Below are positions 62,636 to 64,000 of a stretch of 64,000 nucleotides of DNA, piece after piece; the first letter of the stretch is position 1; every line of letters begins with the position of its first letter. Source of the stretch: Thermoleophilia bacterium (GTDB taxonomy: Bacteria > Actinomycetota > Thermoleophilia > Gaiellales > JAICJC01). The translations under genes and the position numbers were made by a program. The stretch is from positions 1-64,000 of the forward strand of contig JAICYJ010000004.1 of the NCBI GenBank assembly GCA_025934255.1, read 5' to 3'. Below the pieces are notes generated by a model that was not told the DNA's origin, ran no database searches, and saw only the letters and a list, made by a program, of their open reading frames with translations.

Positions 62636-64000
62636 TTTCACTCGATGGACGCAGCCTCACCACTGCTGACATCGTCGACATCGCGGCATGCCGCGCCAGC
62701 GTCCGCATCTCGTCCGCCGGGATGGGTCGGATCGAGGCTGCGCTTGCGGTCGTCGACCACTACATCGACGCCAAGATCCCGGCCTATGGCATCACGACGA
62801 TGTATGGCGCCGACTTCAAGAAGACGCTGCCCCCGTCCCAGATCGTTCGCTTCGGACGGATCAACATCACCCAGGAAGCGACCCGAGTCGACGACGGCAA
62901 TCTGCCGGTCGTCGATGACGGCACCATGCGCGCGGCCTGGGCGTTGCTGGCCAACAGCTTCGCCCGCGGGTACTCCGGCGCCAGCCCCGACCTGGCGAAG
63001 CTGCTGGTCGATCGTGTCAACTCGGGCGACGTACCGGACGACGTCGAGTACGGCAACTCGATGGGCGACGCCGATCTGACCGCCAACGCGCAGGCGGACA
63101 TGAGCCTGCTCGCCGACCCGCACTTCAAGCTCAAGCCGGGCGAGGCGACCAACCTGCTCACCCACAATTTCATCTCCGTCGCCCTGGCCGCCGAGGTGGT
63201 GGAGCGGGCCAAGGCGCTGCTGGCGGCGGGCGAGGCATCGCTGGCGCTGTCGATGGAAGGGTTCCGGGCCAACCTCGGCCCGCTGTCACTGGCCGCCTCG
63301 CGGCAGGACACGCTGGGGTCGCGCCGAGCCGTGCGGGAGGCGCTCCGCCGCCTGCTGGCGGGGAGCCTGCTGTGGAAGGCGGACGGCCCCAGACAGCTGC
63401 AGGACTTCCTCAGCCTCCGCGACGGCGCCGAGAACCTTGCCACGCTGCGCCTCGCCATCGACCAGTACACGCCCGTGCTCGAGGCCTTCGCGAACTCCAA
63501 CCAGGGATCGCCGGTAGTCGATGTCGAGCAACGCGCGCTCACCTCCGTTCCCGATTACGACACCACGCAAGTGACGGTGGGCATGGACAACCTGCGACAG
63601 GCGCTCGGCCTGGTCGTCGTGGCAAGCAACAGCCGCGGGTTGAAGCTGCTGTCGCACCCGTTCATCGACCTGCCGTCGGGCCTGTCCTCGCCCGATCCGC
63701 TCAAGTCCGACGGCATCTACACCCGCAACATCACCTACATCATGACCAGCCTGCAACGGGCCGCGTTGCTGCAGGTGCAGCCGGTCGTCGGTCTCACCGA
63801 GAGCTACGTGGCCGAGGGCGACGAGGACTATTCGCCGGCGTTTCCCAACTCGGTGCTGATGGCCGCAGACCTGACCGCCCACGCCGGTCAGGTGATCACG
63901 CTGGAAGCGCTGATCGGGAGCGCGGCCGTGCAGCGCCGGATCGCACTCAAGCAACTCACGCTCGACGACGTCCCGCCCGCGTTGCGTGGTCTCCATCAAG
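62632..64000 (+). CDS. aromatic amino acid ammonia-lyase superfamily protein lacking the MIO triad (partial, runs off the window)
   Basis: At least 456 codons, open to the window edge. From GTG at 62632: ISLDGRSLTTADIVDIAACR, PAYGITTMYGADF (Tyr at 52, the catalytic Tyr position of histidine ammonia-lyase), ANSFARGYSG (conserved NSLARGxSG), LLTHNFISVALAAEVV, LQDFLSLRDGAENL and AFANSNQGSPVVD. Where HAL/PAL/TAL have Ala-Ser-Gly-Asp that cyclises to MIO, this protein has GNSMGDADLT (Met at residue 144). Without the Ser the MIO electrophile cannot form. The fold is therefore clear but normal ammonia-lyase chemistry is doubtful. Frame and homology both extend past 64000. Confidence 0.85.
   Translation, partial: MISLDGRSLTTADIVDIAACRASVRISSAGMGRIEAALAVVDHYIDAKIPAYGITTMYGADFKKTLPPSQIVRFGRINITQEATRVDDGNLPVVDDGTMRAAWALLANSFARGYSGASPDLAKLLVDRVNSGDVPDDVEYGNSMGDADLTANAQADMSLLADPHFKLKPGEATNLLTHNFISVALAAEVVERAKALLAAGEASLALSMEGFRANLGPLSLAASRQDTLGSRRAVREALRRLLAGSLLWKADGPRQLQDFLSLRDGAENLATLRLAIDQYTPVLEAFANSNQGSPVVDVEQRALTSVPDYDTTQVTVGMDNLRQALGLVVVASNSRGLKLLSHPFIDLPSGLSSPDPLKSDGIYTRNITYIMTSLQRAALLQVQPVVGLTESYVAEGDEDYSPAFPNSVLMAADLTAHAGQVITLEALIGSAAVQRRIALKQLTLDDVPPALRGLHQ

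Overview
The window is 64 kb of GC-rich, densely coded DNA with frequent GTG/TTG starts. ECF sigma, TetR and SoxR regulators, a SpoIIE/STAS phosphatase pair, an LPXTG protein and amylo-glucosidase/GH15 enzymes point to a high-GC Gram-positive (Actinomycetota). The overall gene flavour resembles Thermoleophilia/Solirubrobacterales, but that placement is inference. I found no rRNA, tRNA, CRISPR array or phage module.

1-29.4 kb is ordinary chromosome. It holds small enzymes and regulators (cupin/TPR, stand-alone TOPRIM, SnoaL-like, DUF1801, GNAT, SRPBCC coupled to a tyrosine phosphatase), a cold-shock protein coupled to a P-loop kinase, a large DEAH helicase with an inositol-phosphatase-family gene, and a minimal LPFTG-anchored protein. 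A short histidine-degradation block follows (HutF with an acyl-CoA dehydrogenase, divergent from an AllC-like amidohydrolase). Next come a partner-switching set (SpoIIAA-like, STAS, membrane PP2C), an ECF sigma factor, a TetR-MFS-decarboxylase operon in which the PLP decarboxylase is fused to a cyclic-nucleotide-binding domain, and a SoxR regulator facing a textbook SoxR promoter. The stretch closes with a Bax-inhibitor-1 protein, a secreted beta-propeller protein and an MBL hydrolase-TetR pair.

29.4-41.6 kb is a gene-poor zone with many remnants: a sensor-kinase scrap, a decayed IS110 transposase, the C-terminal part of pyrF, an N-truncated ANTAR regulator and several orphan ORFs. Among them sit a few intact secreted or soluble proteins (zinc metallopeptidase, Asp-box sialidase-like protein, SEC-C protein).

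41.7-60.5 kb is one long minus-strand array of 13 intact genes with overlapping or near-touching ends, preceded by a decayed MFS permease. It encodes two alpha-glucan hydrolases (GDE-type and GH15), an aldose 1-epimerase, an SDR, a cytochrome b/molybdopterin oxidoreductase fusion, a GMC oxidoreductase with its gluconate-2-dehydrogenase subunit-3 partner, an enolase-superfamily dehydratase/racemase, a PPC/DUF296 protein, a GlcD-GlpC-type FAD/FeS oxidase, a pyruvate-oxidase-like TPP enzyme and two membrane proteins. The likely theme is release of glucose from an alpha-glucan or alpha-glucoside and its direct oxidation through sugar acids to 2-oxo/2-hydroxy acids. This is the best candidate for an undescribed metabolic system in the window.

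60.5-64 kb has another scrap (CtaG C-terminus), a DUF2231 membrane protein and, running off the right edge, an aromatic-amino-acid ammonia-lyase superfamily protein whose MIO-forming Ala-Ser-Gly is replaced by Ser-Met-Gly. Four genes in the window are broken by the loss of one G in a short G run, so base-calling error should be excluded before those are called pseudogenes.
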